Assembly (NCBI RefSeq): GCF_005280585.1
Contig: NZ_SZVO01000017.1
Coordinates: 62,001-126,000, forward strand
Source of the DNA: Dyadobacter frigoris
GTDB taxonomy: Bacteria; Bacteroidota; Bacteroidia; Cytophagales; Spirosomataceae
Reading direction: 5' to 3'
DNA: 64,000 bases
The position numbers and the translations under genes were made by a program. Below, piece by piece: positions 8,045-17,960 of the stretch. Under the pieces are notes generated by a model. The model saw only the letters and a program-made list of their open reading frames with translations, did not search any database and was not told where the DNA came from. Numbering within the stretch: position 1 is the stretch's first letter; each line of letters begins with the position of its first letter.

Positions 8045-10834
8045 ATGAATGCTCAACAGTTATTTCATATCTTTTTTTTCGTTTATGCCATAAACAGGAA
8101 GCTGAAAACACTTCTTTCAGCTTCCTGTTTATTAGTCTGTCTGCTATGGTGTACAGCATCCCAGGCGCAGACTTTTGTACACCCAGGCGGTCTGCATACC
8201 CTGACCGATCTCAACCGGATGAAAGCCAAAGTGGCCGCGGGAGAGCATCCCTGGATAGATTCCTGGAACGTAATGATCACTGATTGGCAGGCACAAAACA
8301 CGTATACGGCGGTTCCTTATACCAATATTGGCGGTTCAGGGAATCGTCAACGGGCATCTCAGGATGCCCATGCAGCTTATCTCAATACGATCCGATGGTA
8401 TGTCACCGGAGATGTGAGCTATGCAGATTGTGCAGTCAGAATCTGTAATGCCTGGGCAAACACGGTAAATCAAGTTGCCAGCGGTGAATTGTTTCAGCTC
8501 CCCATCAACAATTTCATGCAGGCGGCAGAGCTTTTGCGGACATACCCGGGTTGGGCGGCTGCGGATATTGCTAAATTTAAGACCATGGCACTCACGTATT
8601 TTTACCCTGCCTGTCATAATTCACTGGCTCAGTGCGGGCTCCCTTCCAGTTGGGACAGTCCATTTGCATCATCCATTATGGGCATCGGTGTGTTTTGTGA
8701 TGATGCAGCCAAGTTTAACGAAGCCGTTACCTATTTTAAAACCGGAGCAGGTAATGGTAGCATATTAAAGGTTGTTTCACAGCCATCGGGGCAAGTAACA
8801 GAGATGGGACGCGACATGGTCCATGCCAATATCGGGTTGTCCTGTCTGGCGGAAATGTGCCAGACAGCCAAGAATCAGACCAACTTTGGGCTTGATTTGT
8901 ACGGCTATTCGAGCAACCGGTTATTAGCAGGTTTTGAATATTATTGCCAATATAATCTGAACCATCCGGTTACCTGGGTACCTACGAATACTTGCGACAA
9001 TGATAACTTTCTAGGTATTTCTTACTACAATGCACGGGGATTTCTGACGAACAACCCCACCTTTGAAATGGTCTACAATCACTATGGTGTTGTGAAAGGG
9101 CTCAGCACGCCATATGTTAAAGCTATGGCTCAACTGGCCAGACCGGAAACACAAAATGCTGACTTTTTTGGATATGGCACTTTTACCCATTCGCTGAATG
9201 CAGCGGCTTCTCCTTATCTTCCTTATCCCGTTCCCGCAACACCGACTGCTTTGGTCGCAAAACCCGCTGCATCGAAAGTGTATCTGGAGTGGACAGGTCC
9301 AGGTGGAGATGTAGCCAATGGGTACAACATCCTCCGTTCCACCACAGCCGGTGGCCCCTATACCAGCATCGGTTCCTGGACTAATAATACCCTGACGACC
9401 TATACCGACTGGGCCGTGACCAATGGTACTACCTATTACTATAAAGTGTCGGCCAACAATCAGTCAGGAACCAGCGGTACCTCCGGTGAAGCCAGTGCCC
9501 AACCGGTTGCGACAACGGTGTCGTTACCTACGGGATGGACAACCAAAGATATAGGCAGCACCACGACTGTTGGCAGTGCCGGTTATGGCAATGTCGTCAA
9601 TAATACTTTTGTCGTCAATGGATCGGGAAGTGGTATGGGTGGTACTTCCGATTCCTTTACTTATACCTACGGGATGGTGACTGGCGATTTTATCATTACT
9701 GCGCATATGGCGGTAACGAATTGGGCCTGGACCGGTGGTGATAAGGCGGGACTTCAGATTCGCGAATCGCTTGATCCGGGAGCAAGAATGCTCACCGTAT
9801 ATCAAGGAGAGTTAGGTAACCGTTTTACAGGATTTCTAACAAGAGCTACCGCTGGCGTAACTTCAACTTTTCAGGGTGGCAATAAATTCAGCTTTTCGCC
9901 GTGGTACCGGTTGCAACGATCGGGCAACATCTTTACCGCCTACCAATCGACTGATGGAATCACTTACCAGATTATTGGAACGAGCACTCTTGCCATAAAC
10001 AGTACCTGCTATGTTGGGTTGGCAGTATGCGCGGGCGCAACAGGAAGTTTTTCAAATGTTACTTATGAAAATGTGGCTATTTCCGGAGCCACTCTCCAGC
10101 CAGTCCCTGACGGAACGTATAAAATTATTGCCAGGCACAGTGGCAAAGCATTGGATGTATCCGGCGCATCCACAGCCGATGGTGCCAACGTACAGCAGTG
10201 GCCCTACGGCGGCGGCGGCAACCAGCAGTGGACCCTGACTCACCTGGGAGGCGGGCAATACAAGATCATTGGTGTGGGCAGCGGTAAATCACTGGATGTT
10301 GCCAATAACTCCACTGCCGACGGTGCTAACGTTGATATCTGGTCGTACAGTGGTAACAACAACCAGCGTTTCACATTTGCATCCACTGGTGGGGGATATT
10401 ACCGTATAACACCTGTGCACAGCGGCAAGGCACTGGATGTAGCCGGTATTTCCACGGCCGATGGTGCCAATGTGCATCAATGGAGCTATAACGGGACAAA
10501 CAACCAACAATGGCTGATCGTGGCTCCTGCCACTGCTACTGCCAGAATAGGAGCAACCGAAGTAACACCAGAGATAAATACCGGCGAGGTCGGCACTGGT
10601 CATGTAATTATTTATCCAAATCCGGCAGCAGACCAGGTTACAGTGAGGCTTGGGAAGGATTTTGAGAAAGGGGCTATGATCACAGTTCGGGATAGTAATG
10701 GCCGCTTGTTATCCACGTTGCCGGTAAAGGGTGCCGAACATGTACTTAAACTGGGCAAACTCTCCTTTGGAATTTACTTTATAGAAGTAAGTGATGGGAC
10801 AAAAAGTATAACGAAGAAGCTGCTGAGAAACTAA
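8045..10834 (+). CDS. secreted polysaccharide lyase (alginate-lyase-like) with FN3, ConA-like, ricin-like and T9SS domains
   Basis: This is a 929-residue secreted enzyme. After a long signal peptide (about 1-42, ending ASQAQ) comes an alginate-lyase-like all-alpha catalytic domain at about 45-380, with the motif EMGRDMVHANIG near residue 252 carrying the Arg and His expected of the PF05426-type fold. Then come a fibronectin type III domain (about 393-490), a concanavalin-like DUF1349-type domain (about 490-685), a three-repeat ricin-like lectin (about 685-832, three copies of SGK-LDV with QQW or QRF), and a T9SS type A sorting tail (about 852-929, IIYPNPAADQVTV to ITKKLLRN). The frame is open up to TTG 7997, but ATG 8045 aligns with the start of the paralogue downstream. 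The substrate is probably a uronic-acid polymer (alginate, glucuronan or similar), which the sequence alone cannot settle. It is the shorter member of a tandem pair. Confidence 0.85.
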   Translation: MNAQQLFHIFFFVYAINRKLKTLLSASCLLVCLLWCTASQAQTFVHPGGLHTLTDLNRMKAKVAAGEHPWIDSWNVMITDWQAQNTYTAVPYTNIGGSGNRQRASQDAHAAYLNTIRWYVTGDVSYADCAVRICNAWANTVNQVASGELFQLPINNFMQAAELLRTYPGWAAADIAKFKTMALTYFYPACHNSLAQCGLPSSWDSPFASSIMGIGVFCDDAAKFNEAVTYFKTGAGNGSILKVVSQPSGQVTEMGRDMVHANIGLSCLAEMCQTAKNQTNFGLDLYGYSSNRLLAGFEYYCQYNLNHPVTWVPTNTCDNDNFLGISYYNARGFLTNNPTFEMVYNHYGVVKGLSTPYVKAMAQLARPETQNADFFGYGTFTHSLNAAASPYLPYPVPATPTALVAKPAASKVYLEWTGPGGDVANGYNILRSTTAGGPYTSIGSWTNNTLTTYTDWAVTNGTTYYYKVSANNQSGTSGTSGEASAQPVATTVSLPTGWTTKDIGSTTTVGSAGYGNVVNNTFVVNGSGSGMGGTSDSFTYTYGMVTGDFIITAHMAVTNWAWTGGDKAGLQIRESLDPGARMLTVYQGELGNRFTGFLTRATAGVTSTFQGGNKFSFSPWYRLQRSGNIFTAYQSTDGITYQIIGTSTLAINSTCYVGLAVCAGATGSFSNVTYENVAISGATLQPVPDGTYKIIARHSGKALDVSGASTADGANVQQWPYGGGGNQQWTLTHLGGGQYKIIGVGSGKSLDVANNSTADGANVDIWSYSGNNNQRFTFASTGGGYYRITPVHSGKALDVAGISTADGANVHQWSYNGTNNQQWLIVAPATATARIGATEVTPEINTGEVGTGHVIIYPNPAADQVTVRLGKDFEKGAMITVRDSNGRLLSTLPVKGAEHVLKLGKLSFGIYFIEVSDGTKSITKKLLRN
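8091..8131 (+). promoter_or_regulatory. 17-bp perfect inverted repeat inside the signal-peptide codons of lyase 1
   Basis: Bases 8091-8107 are perfectly complementary to 8115-8131, with a 7-base loop. The repeat sits 46 bases after the ATG, inside the signal-peptide coding sequence. The paralogous gene downstream has an equivalent long hairpin at the same place although its arm sequences differ, so an RNA structure acting on translation or mRNA stability is plausible. Confidence 0.5.
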
Positions 10835-10880
10835 GAAAAATCAACTTAATAAATTCCTTTTACATCCAGATCCAACGATT

Positions 10881-13800
10881 ATGAGCGAACGGTTATCCTA
10901 TTTATTTTTTCCCATTCATCCCACAGACAAGAGGCCAAAAGGACTTCTTTGTGCCTCCTGTCTGTTTGTTTGGATGCTATTTTGTGCAGTAACCCAGGCG
11001 CAGGCGCAGACTTTTGTACACCCAGGCGGCCTGCATACCCTGACCGACCTGGATCGGATGAAAGCCAAAGTGGCTGCGGGCGAGCATCCCTGGATAGACT
11101 CCTGGAACGTCCTGATCACTGATTGGCAGGCACAAAACACGTATACTGCGGGTCCGTACACCAATATTGGCGGTTCAGGAAACCGCCAACGGGCTTCACA
11201 GGATGCCCATGCCGCTTACCTTAATATAATAAGATGGTACGTTACCGGCGATACGACTTACGCAGAATGTGCAGTCAGGATCTGTAATGCCTGGTCATCC
11301 ACGGTAAATCAAGTTGCCAGCGGTGAATTGTTTCAGCTCCCGATCAACAATTTTATGCAGGTGGCAGAGCTTTTGCGAATATATCCGGGTTGGAAACCGG
11401 CAGATATTGCTCAGTTTAAGACCATGGCACTCACTTATTTTTACCCTGCCTGTCATGATTTTCTTGGCGCTTGTTCGCGCCCCGCCAGTTGGGATGCTCC
11501 TGCCGCATCATCCATTATGGGCATTGGATTGTTTTGTGACGATGCAGCCAAGTATAACGAAGCCATTACCTATTTTAAAACCGGGGTAGGTAATGGCAGC
11601 CTCCTGAATGCTATTCCACTTGAATCAGGGCAAATAACAGAGATGGGACGCGACATGGTACATGCCAATATCGGCCCGGCCAGTCTGGCAGAGATGTGCC
11701 AGACAGCCTGGAACCAGGGACTTGATTTGTACAGCTATGGTAACAATCGGTTATTGGCTGGCTTTGAATATTATTGCCAATATAACCTCAACCACCCTGT
11801 TACCTGGGTACCTGTTAATGATTGTGATCAGGATAATTTTTTAGGTATTTCTTATTACAATGCACGGGGATATCTGACAAATAACCCGGTCTTTGAAATG
11901 CTTTACAATCACTATGGGCTTGTGAAAGGGCTCAGCACGCCATACATCAAAGCGATGGCTAACCTGGCCCGACCAGAAGGGCAGAATGCTGACTTTTTTG
12001 GATATGGCACTTTTACCCATTCGCTGAATGCAGCGGCTTCTCCTTATCTTCCTTATCCGGTTCCCGCAACACCGACTGCTTTGGTTGCAAAACCCGCTGC
12101 ATCGAAAGTGTATCTGGAGTGGACAGGTCCAGGTGGAGATGTAGCCAACGGATATAACATACTTCGTTCAATAACCGCTGGCGGCCCATATACCAGCATC
12201 GGTTCCTGGACTAATAATACCCTGACGACCTATACCGATTGGGCCGTGACCAACGGTACCACCTATTACTATAAAGTGTCGGCCAACAATCAGTCAGGAA
12301 CAAGCGGTACCTCCAGTGAAGCCAGTGCCCAACCGGTTGCGACAACGGCGTCATTACCTACGGGATGGACAACCAAAGATATAGGCAGCACCACGACCGT
12401 TGGTAGTGCCGGTTATAGCAATGTCGTCAACAATACTTTTGTCGTCAATGGATCGGGAAGTGGTATGGGTGGTACTTCCGATTCCTTTACTTATACCTAC
12501 GGGGTTGCAACCGGTGATTTTACCATTACTGCGCATATGGCAGTTACTAACTGGGCCTGGACCGGTGGTGATAAAGCGGGATTTGTGATAAGGGAATCGC
12601 TCGATCCGAATGCGAAATCGCTCACATTATATCAGGGTGAATTAGGTAATCGTTTTACCAGATTTGAAACCAGAAGCACCACAGGGGGAAGTACAACCTG
12701 GCAGGGTGGCAATAAATTCAGCTTTTCGCCGTGGTACCGGTTACAACGAACAGGCAATATCTTTACCGCCTACCAATCGACTGATGGAATCAACTGGGGA
12801 ACTATCGGGACCAGCACTGTTGAAATGAACAACACCTGCTATGTGGGATTGTCCGTGTGTGCGGGAGCAGCAGGAAGTTTTTCCAACATTACCTACGAAG
12901 AAGTGACTCTTTCCGGAGGAAGCGGTATTGTTCCCGCAGCTCCTACGGGCTTGACAGGAACAGCTGGCAACACCAACGTTTCGTTAAGCTGGGAGAGTGT
13001 CAGCGGGGCAGCGGGTTACACGCTAAAACGGGCGACGGCAAGCGGTGGGCCTTATACGACTGTTGCTTCCGGGCTCAATGCACTTAATTATACCGATACG
13101 AATCTTCAAAACGGAACGACATACTACTATGTGGTTGCAGCAGCCAACTTCGCAGGCGAAGGGGGGAATTCAGCAGAGGCGGCTATTGCTCCGGTACTAA
13201 GTCAGGCACCGGTTCCAACTGAGGTGATTGCTTCGTCGGTTTCAAGTTCTCAGATTAAGCTGAATTGGTCACCAAGTTTGAGTGCAGCATCTTATAATGT
13301 CAAACGTTCAACTGTCAGTAGTGGGCCGTATACCGCCATTGCAAGTCCCACGACAACCAGCTATGTAGATAATACCGTTACCACATCGATAACCTATTAT
13401 TACGTAATTTCAGCTGTCAACGCAGTTGCAGAATCTCTGAATTCTATTGAAGTCAAGGCTATACCAGGACAGGCAGCATATTGGAAATTTGATGAAACCA
13501 GTGGCAGCACTGCACTTAATTCCTGGAGTTCAGGGCCCGGGGTTCTGGCTTCCGGTTCGGTTTTTTCGCCGGGCTACATTAATAATGGTGTCAGCCTTGA
13601 CGGTAGTGCCAACGGATACGTTACGCTTCCTAAAGGAATCGTAAGTTCTTTGACCGACTTTAGTATATCGGCCTGGGTGAAACTGGATATCAATGCTGTA
13701 TGGGGACGGGTTTTTGATTTTGGCTCGGGAACAGGGTCATATATGTTCTTATCGACAAATAATGCTGTCAATTCAACGGTTCGTTACGCGATAACGACAG

Positions 13801-16703
13801 GTTCGGGCGAGCAGGCGATTGGAACCAGTACAGTGATCGCGCCGGATACATGGACGCATCTGGCCCTGACACAGGCCCGTCAGGTATGTATTCTTTATGT
13901 TAACGGCATAGAGGTTGGTCGTAACAGTAATATGAGCCTTAACCCTTCCAGCCTTGGAAATACCACTCAGAACTGGATCGGAAAGTCTCAATGGGCTGAT
14001 CCTATGTTTGTGGGTAAAGTCGATGATTTTCGTATCTATAGTCGTGCGCTGAGTGCGTCAGAAGTGCAAGGTATGACTGTCGCTGCAGGTCCTCCTGCCT
14101 CCCCAACTGCTCTCAGCGCTGAACCAACCAGCAATAAGGTGTCTTTAAACTGGACAGCTTCGGCTGGTGCGACCCGGTATAAAGTCAAGCGTGCCACAGT
14201 AACCGGCGGTCCTTATACAACAATTGATAGTGTAACAGTGACTAAATTTGCGGATATAACTGCTATCAATGGTATTGTATACTATTATGTGGTGTCCGCG
14301 TCAAATACACTCGGGGAAAGCTCCAATTCTACGGAGGTTAGAGCTAAACCAACTACTGCACCATTAAGTTATTGGCGTTTCGATGAAACCAGTGGCTCCA
14401 TAGCGGCCGACTCAGCAGGCATTCGAAATGGAAACCTTGCCTCTGGAGCAAGCTGGCAGGCTGGTGTGCTCAACAACGGTTTGCATCTGGACGGTAGTTC
14501 AAACGGATATGTAACCTTGCCGGTTGGTGTAGTCAAGACCCTTGATGATTTTAGTATATCGAGTTGGGTTAAAATAGATGCAAATAAAGATTGGAACCGT
14601 GTTTTTGATTTTGGTTCCGGTTCTGCTGTGAACATGTTTTTATGTCCAAAAAATGGAAGCACAGGAACTTTAAGATACGCAATTACCACAGGTTCAGGAG
14701 AACAACAGATTAATTGCAGTACCGTGATGCAAACAGGTGTTTGGACGCACCTGGCGGTGACACAATCTGGTACCGTGGGTATCTTGTATGTAAATGGTGC
14801 AGAAGTTGGACGTAACAACAATATTACACTGAAACCCTCCAGCTTGGGTAATACCACTCAGAATTGGATTGGCAAGTCCCAGTGGAACGATCCTGCCTTA
14901 GCGGGTTCTGTGGACGAATTCCGGCTTTATGGACGTGCGCTTACCCCAGCCGAGGTAACCAGATTAGCGACAATTCAGCAAAGCCAGAACATAGTCTTCC
15001 CGGCACTTTCCATCAAAGTTTTAGGTGATTCTGCCTTTGTATTAGGGGCCGCTGCAAGTTCGGGTTTACCTGTAACCTACGAGAGTACTGATACAACGGT
15101 GGCTCAGATTGTAAACGGGTCCGTTCATCTGTTATCAGCAGGCAGTACCACAATTACTGCTAAGCAGCAAGGCAACTTTTACTATCTGGCAGCCAGTCCG
15201 GTCACTCAGACACTAACCGTGGTAAAGCGGTCGCAAAACATTACATTTATTTCTTTGGTGAAAAAACTCGGTGGTGATGCAGATTTTCCCCTGACAGCAA
15301 CTGCCACTTCCGGCTTACCTGTGAGTTACATAAGTTCAGACACGACAATTGCCAGAATTATAAATGGAGAGGTTCATATTGCTGGCATTGGAAATACAAC
15401 GATTACAGCTTCTCAGAGTGGAAATGCTATTTTTTCTGAGGCGACTTCTGTTAATCAGATTCTAACGGTGACTCCTCTGAAACTAAAAATTCTATACCAG
15501 AATGCTGATAACAATCAACCGGCTAACAATGTGATCAGGCCGAATCTGAAAATCGTTAGTGAGGATTCTATTTCAATTGCTTACAATGAACTTACCGCCC
15601 GGTATTGGTTCACAGCCGAGAATTACGCCGGTATCAATACCTGGATTGACTATGCACAGTTAGGCAATAGCAAAGTGAAGATACAATACGTTGCACTTGG
15701 TCAGCCGCGTAACGGAGCTTATGGTTATGTAGCATACAGCTTTGATGTTTCGGCTGGTAATCTGGGAGTAAAAGGAAACTCAGGGGAAATCCAGTCAAGG
15801 TTTGCGAACACTGACTGGTCTGTACTAAATGAACCGGACGATTATTCTTACCTGGCATCATCCGGTTATGTTCAGAATGAGCACATCACCCTTTATCGCA
15901 ATGGAATACTGGTTTGGGGAATAGAGCCGGCTGCCACCGCACCGGTTGTCGCGCTCAAAGTTTATTCAGAAAATAAAAGCCCGAATGTGAGTTCAAACAC
16001 GATCAGCACCTATCTGAAAATCAATAACGAAGGGAATGTACCTGTAAATTATGGTGATGTTAAAGTTCGCTATTGGTTTACCAAAGATGGCATAACCAAC
16101 CTGAACTACTGGACAGATTATGCAAAGCTTGGAAGTTCAAATATAAGCGGACAATTTGTTACACTTAGTCCGATTTTGACTGGTGCAGATACTTATCTGG
16201 AATTGGGGGTAAATCAATCTGTCGGAGCATTTTATCCGGCAAGCAGTACGGGCAATATCCAGTACCGGATCGCTAAAGCGGATTGGTCTGCATTTGATCA
16301 TGTGAATGATTATTCATACAAACCAAAAGGGGACTTTATTGAAAACGGCCATATTGGGGTGTATTATCAGGGTGTACTCATTTATGGGACAGAGCCTTCA
16401 GCAGCTACTGCCCGGTTGTCGGCAGAGACCGCTGATTCGGAATCAATGCCTTTTCAGGTAACGATCCTTGGAAATCCTGTTATCGGTGACCAGGCAATTG
16501 CCCAGATACAGGGGGCCGGCGGCCAGTCTCTTCAAATGACGATAACCGATATGAATGGCCGACAGTTGATAAAGCAGGATTTGGAAATAAAATCAAATCT
16601 GGAACGTCATACCTTTAAGTTAAGCCGTCAGGCAGCCGGATTGTATTTGCTTCGGATAGCAGGTAAGGGAAAAGCTGTTACCGTGAAATTGATTAAGCAA
16701 TAA
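10881..16703 (+). CDS. giant secreted polysaccharide lyase with FN3, LamG, Ig-like, CBM3 and T9SS domains
   Basis: This 1940-residue protein is a paralogue of the preceding lyase. After a signal peptide ending TQAQAQ (about residue 43) its order is: alginate-lyase-like catalytic domain (about 45-385, motif EMGRDMVHANIG near 252), FN3 (390-490), concanavalin/DUF1349-like (490-680), two FN3 (683-860), LamG-like (864-1068), FN3 (1070-1155), second LamG-like (1160-1365), two bacterial Ig-like repeats (1367-1530), two CBM3-type modules (about 1533-1690 and 1691-1845, each with RYWFT and WTDYA or WIDYA), and a T9SS tail (1853-1940). The two LamG and two CBM3 modules are internal duplications. CBM3 modules usually bind crystalline cellulose or chitin, so the enzyme may work on matrix polysaccharide anchored in a plant or algal wall. 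A strong hairpin lies just after the stop. Confidence 0.85.
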   Translation: MSERLSYLFFPIHPTDKRPKGLLCASCLFVWMLFCAVTQAQAQTFVHPGGLHTLTDLDRMKAKVAAGEHPWIDSWNVLITDWQAQNTYTAGPYTNIGGSGNRQRASQDAHAAYLNIIRWYVTGDTTYAECAVRICNAWSSTVNQVASGELFQLPINNFMQVAELLRIYPGWKPADIAQFKTMALTYFYPACHDFLGACSRPASWDAPAASSIMGIGLFCDDAAKYNEAITYFKTGVGNGSLLNAIPLESGQITEMGRDMVHANIGPASLAEMCQTAWNQGLDLYSYGNNRLLAGFEYYCQYNLNHPVTWVPVNDCDQDNFLGISYYNARGYLTNNPVFEMLYNHYGLVKGLSTPYIKAMANLARPEGQNADFFGYGTFTHSLNAAASPYLPYPVPATPTALVAKPAASKVYLEWTGPGGDVANGYNILRSITAGGPYTSIGSWTNNTLTTYTDWAVTNGTTYYYKVSANNQSGTSGTSSEASAQPVATTASLPTGWTTKDIGSTTTVGSAGYSNVVNNTFVVNGSGSGMGGTSDSFTYTYGVATGDFTITAHMAVTNWAWTGGDKAGFVIRESLDPNAKSLTLYQGELGNRFTRFETRSTTGGSTTWQGGNKFSFSPWYRLQRTGNIFTAYQSTDGINWGTIGTSTVEMNNTCYVGLSVCAGAAGSFSNITYEEVTLSGGSGIVPAAPTGLTGTAGNTNVSLSWESVSGAAGYTLKRATASGGPYTTVASGLNALNYTDTNLQNGTTYYYVVAAANFAGEGGNSAEAAIAPVLSQAPVPTEVIASSVSSSQIKLNWSPSLSAASYNVKRSTVSSGPYTAIASPTTTSYVDNTVTTSITYYYVISAVNAVAESLNSIEVKAIPGQAAYWKFDETSGSTALNSWSSGPGVLASGSVFSPGYINNGVSLDGSANGYVTLPKGIVSSLTDFSISAWVKLDINAVWGRVFDFGSGTGSYMFLSTNNAVNSTVRYAITTGSGEQAIGTSTVIAPDTWTHLALTQARQVCILYVNGIEVGRNSNMSLNPSSLGNTTQNWIGKSQWADPMFVGKVDDFRIYSRALSASEVQGMTVAAGPPASPTALSAEPTSNKVSLNWTASAGATRYKVKRATVTGGPYTTIDSVTVTKFADITAINGIVYYYVVSASNTLGESSNSTEVRAKPTTAPLSYWRFDETSGSIAADSAGIRNGNLASGASWQAGVLNNGLHLDGSSNGYVTLPVGVVKTLDDFSISSWVKIDANKDWNRVFDFGSGSAVNMFLCPKNGSTGTLRYAITTGSGEQQINCSTVMQTGVWTHLAVTQSGTVGILYVNGAEVGRNNNITLKPSSLGNTTQNWIGKSQWNDPALAGSVDEFRLYGRALTPAEVTRLATIQQSQNIVFPALSIKVLGDSAFVLGAAASSGLPVTYESTDTTVAQIVNGSVHLLSAGSTTITAKQQGNFYYLAASPVTQTLTVVKRSQNITFISLVKKLGGDADFPLTATATSGLPVSYISSDTTIARIINGEVHIAGIGNTTITASQSGNAIFSEATSVNQILTVTPLKLKILYQNADNNQPANNVIRPNLKIVSEDSISIAYNELTARYWFTAENYAGINTWIDYAQLGNSKVKIQYVALGQPRNGAYGYVAYSFDVSAGNLGVKGNSGEIQSRFANTDWSVLNEPDDYSYLASSGYVQNEHITLYRNGILVWGIEPAATAPVVALKVYSENKSPNVSSNTISTYLKINNEGNVPVNYGDVKVRYWFTKDGITNLNYWTDYAKLGSSNISGQFVTLSPILTGADTYLELGVNQSVGAFYPASSTGNIQYRIAKADWSAFDHVNDYSYKPKGDFIENGHIGVYYQGVLIYGTEPSAATARLSAETADSESMPFQVTILGNPVIGDQAIAQIQGAGGQSLQMTITDMNGRQLIKQDLEIKSNLERHTFKLSRQAAGLYLLRIAGKGKAVTVKLIKQ
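10923..10965 (+). promoter_or_regulatory. long imperfect hairpin inside the signal-peptide codons of lyase 2
   Basis: Bases 10923-10939 pair with 10948-10965, giving about 16 base pairs with one A-C mismatch and one bulged T, and an 8-base loop. It begins 42 bases after the ATG, the same place as the perfect hairpin in lyase 1. The arms differ between the two genes while pairing is kept. Confidence 0.45.
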
Positions 16704-16711
16704 ATTCTTAT

Positions 16712-16739
16712 CCGTCGGATGTTTTTTGGCATCCGACGG
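16712..16739 (+). terminator. terminator-like hairpin after lyase 2
   Basis: A perfect 10-bp stem (CCGTCGGATG and CATCCGACGG) with an 8-base loop starts 8 bases after the stop codon and is followed by GTTTAAA. A second, weaker hairpin with G-U pairs at about 16796-16821 is followed by TTTCTTTT and may reinforce termination. Confidence 0.75.
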
Positions 16740-16904
16740 GTTTAAAGTAAATACCTTCCTACTGTGATTTATTCTATCAGAGATGAGATTGTTTAGAGGC
16801 TGCCTTGTTTAGGGTAGCTTTTCTTTTAAATTAATAGGTGTAAAGTGATGTATAAAACAAATTCTAATATTACAGGTCAATTAATAATTTGAAAAATAAA
16901 AAAT

Positions 16905-17960
16905 ATGAAAAAAATATTCCTGGTATTTCTGCTTACCATAAACCTGTTTGACCATACTTTGCAGGCTCAAAGGCAATACAATTTTTCGCTTGTTGACACA
17001 AAAATACAAAGCTGGATAGACTCCGGTTTTTATAAAGGCGCTTCCATTGTCATTGCAAAGGACCATCAAATCATTTTCAATAAATACTTCGGAAATTACA
17101 AGCCCGAAACCGTTGCCTACATTGCATCTGCGGGGAAATGGCTGGCCTCGGCAACGATAGCCGCCGTAGTGGAGGAGGGGAAGTTGAGCTGGGATGATCC
17201 GGTAGAAAAGTGGCTTCCCGAATTTACTGGTCAGAAAGGTAATGCAACCTTACGCCAACTGTTATCGCATACCGCTGGTTATCCCGATTATCAGCCCCAG
17301 GGTGTCCGTCCCGATAATTACCAGACATTAAAGGAAGCGGTTATCAATATTGTCGATCTGCCTGCTGATACGATTCCAGGTACAAAATTCAGATATGGTG
17401 GCTTGGCTATGCAGGTAGCCGGACGCATGGCTGAACTGGCTACCGGGAAATCCTGGGAATCTATTTTTCAGGAAAAGATTGCACTACCGCTGGAAATGAA
17501 AGACACCCATTTTACGCCGGTTGATGAAACGCCTGGCCATAATCCTATGCTGGGTGGCGGAGCCAGATGTCGTTTGGATGATTACGGACATTTTTTAGAT
17601 ATGATACTTCACGATGGTGTGTTTAAGGGAAAACGGATCTTATCTCAAAAATCAATTAATGAAATGCAAAAGGATCAGGTGAGAGGCGCTGCGGTTAGAA
17701 AAGGAGAATATGTTGAGAGAGCCCGCGGTGAAAGACGGAGAGACATTTACGGGCTGGGAGAATGGCGGGAGGAAACAGATGCGTCAGGAAATCCGACTTT
17801 GATCAGTAGTCCGGGCTGGGCAGGAGCCTATCCCTGGATCGACAAAAAGAACAATGTCTATGGTTTTTTTTTGGCAAGGATCAGTCATACCAGGAATGGG
17901 TTTTCAAGTTTTTATGCAAGTCCGGTATTACCGATGTTGGTGAGAGAGGCGCTGAAATAG
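16905..17960 (+). CDS. secreted serine hydrolase, class C beta-lactamase-like
   Basis: This is a 351-residue member of the serine beta-lactamase / penicillin-binding family (PF00144), exported by a signal peptide ending near residue 22 (LQAQ). The catalytic SxxK motif is S75-A-G-K78 in YIASAGKWLASA, followed by the usual helix and LRQLLSHTAGYPDY. The second motif, normally Y-x-N, reads Y164-G-G, as in many non-lactamase esterases and peptidases of the family. The third motif area reads SPGWAGAYPW in place of HTG. These changes make resistance to beta-lactams unlikely; an esterase or D-aminopeptidase role is more plausible. It stands alone between a terminator and a 430-base gene-free stretch, with no co-transcribed neighbour. 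Physiological substrate unknown. Confidence 0.85.
   Translation: MKKIFLVFLLTINLFDHTLQAQRQYNFSLVDTKIQSWIDSGFYKGASIVIAKDHQIIFNKYFGNYKPETVAYIASAGKWLASATIAAVVEEGKLSWDDPVEKWLPEFTGQKGNATLRQLLSHTAGYPDYQPQGVRPDNYQTLKEAVINIVDLPADTIPGTKFRYGGLAMQVAGRMAELATGKSWESIFQEKIALPLEMKDTHFTPVDETPGHNPMLGGGARCRLDDYGHFLDMILHDGVFKGKRILSQKSINEMQKDQVRGAAVRKGEYVERARGERRRDIYGLGEWREETDASGNPTLISSPGWAGAYPWIDKKNNVYGFFLARISHTRNGFSSFYASPVLPMLVREALK

Noticed and set aside
16905..17960. Possible beta-lactam resistance gene
   Set aside because: Only SxxK is intact; the YxN and HTG motifs are replaced (YGG, WAG), which argues against lactamase activity.
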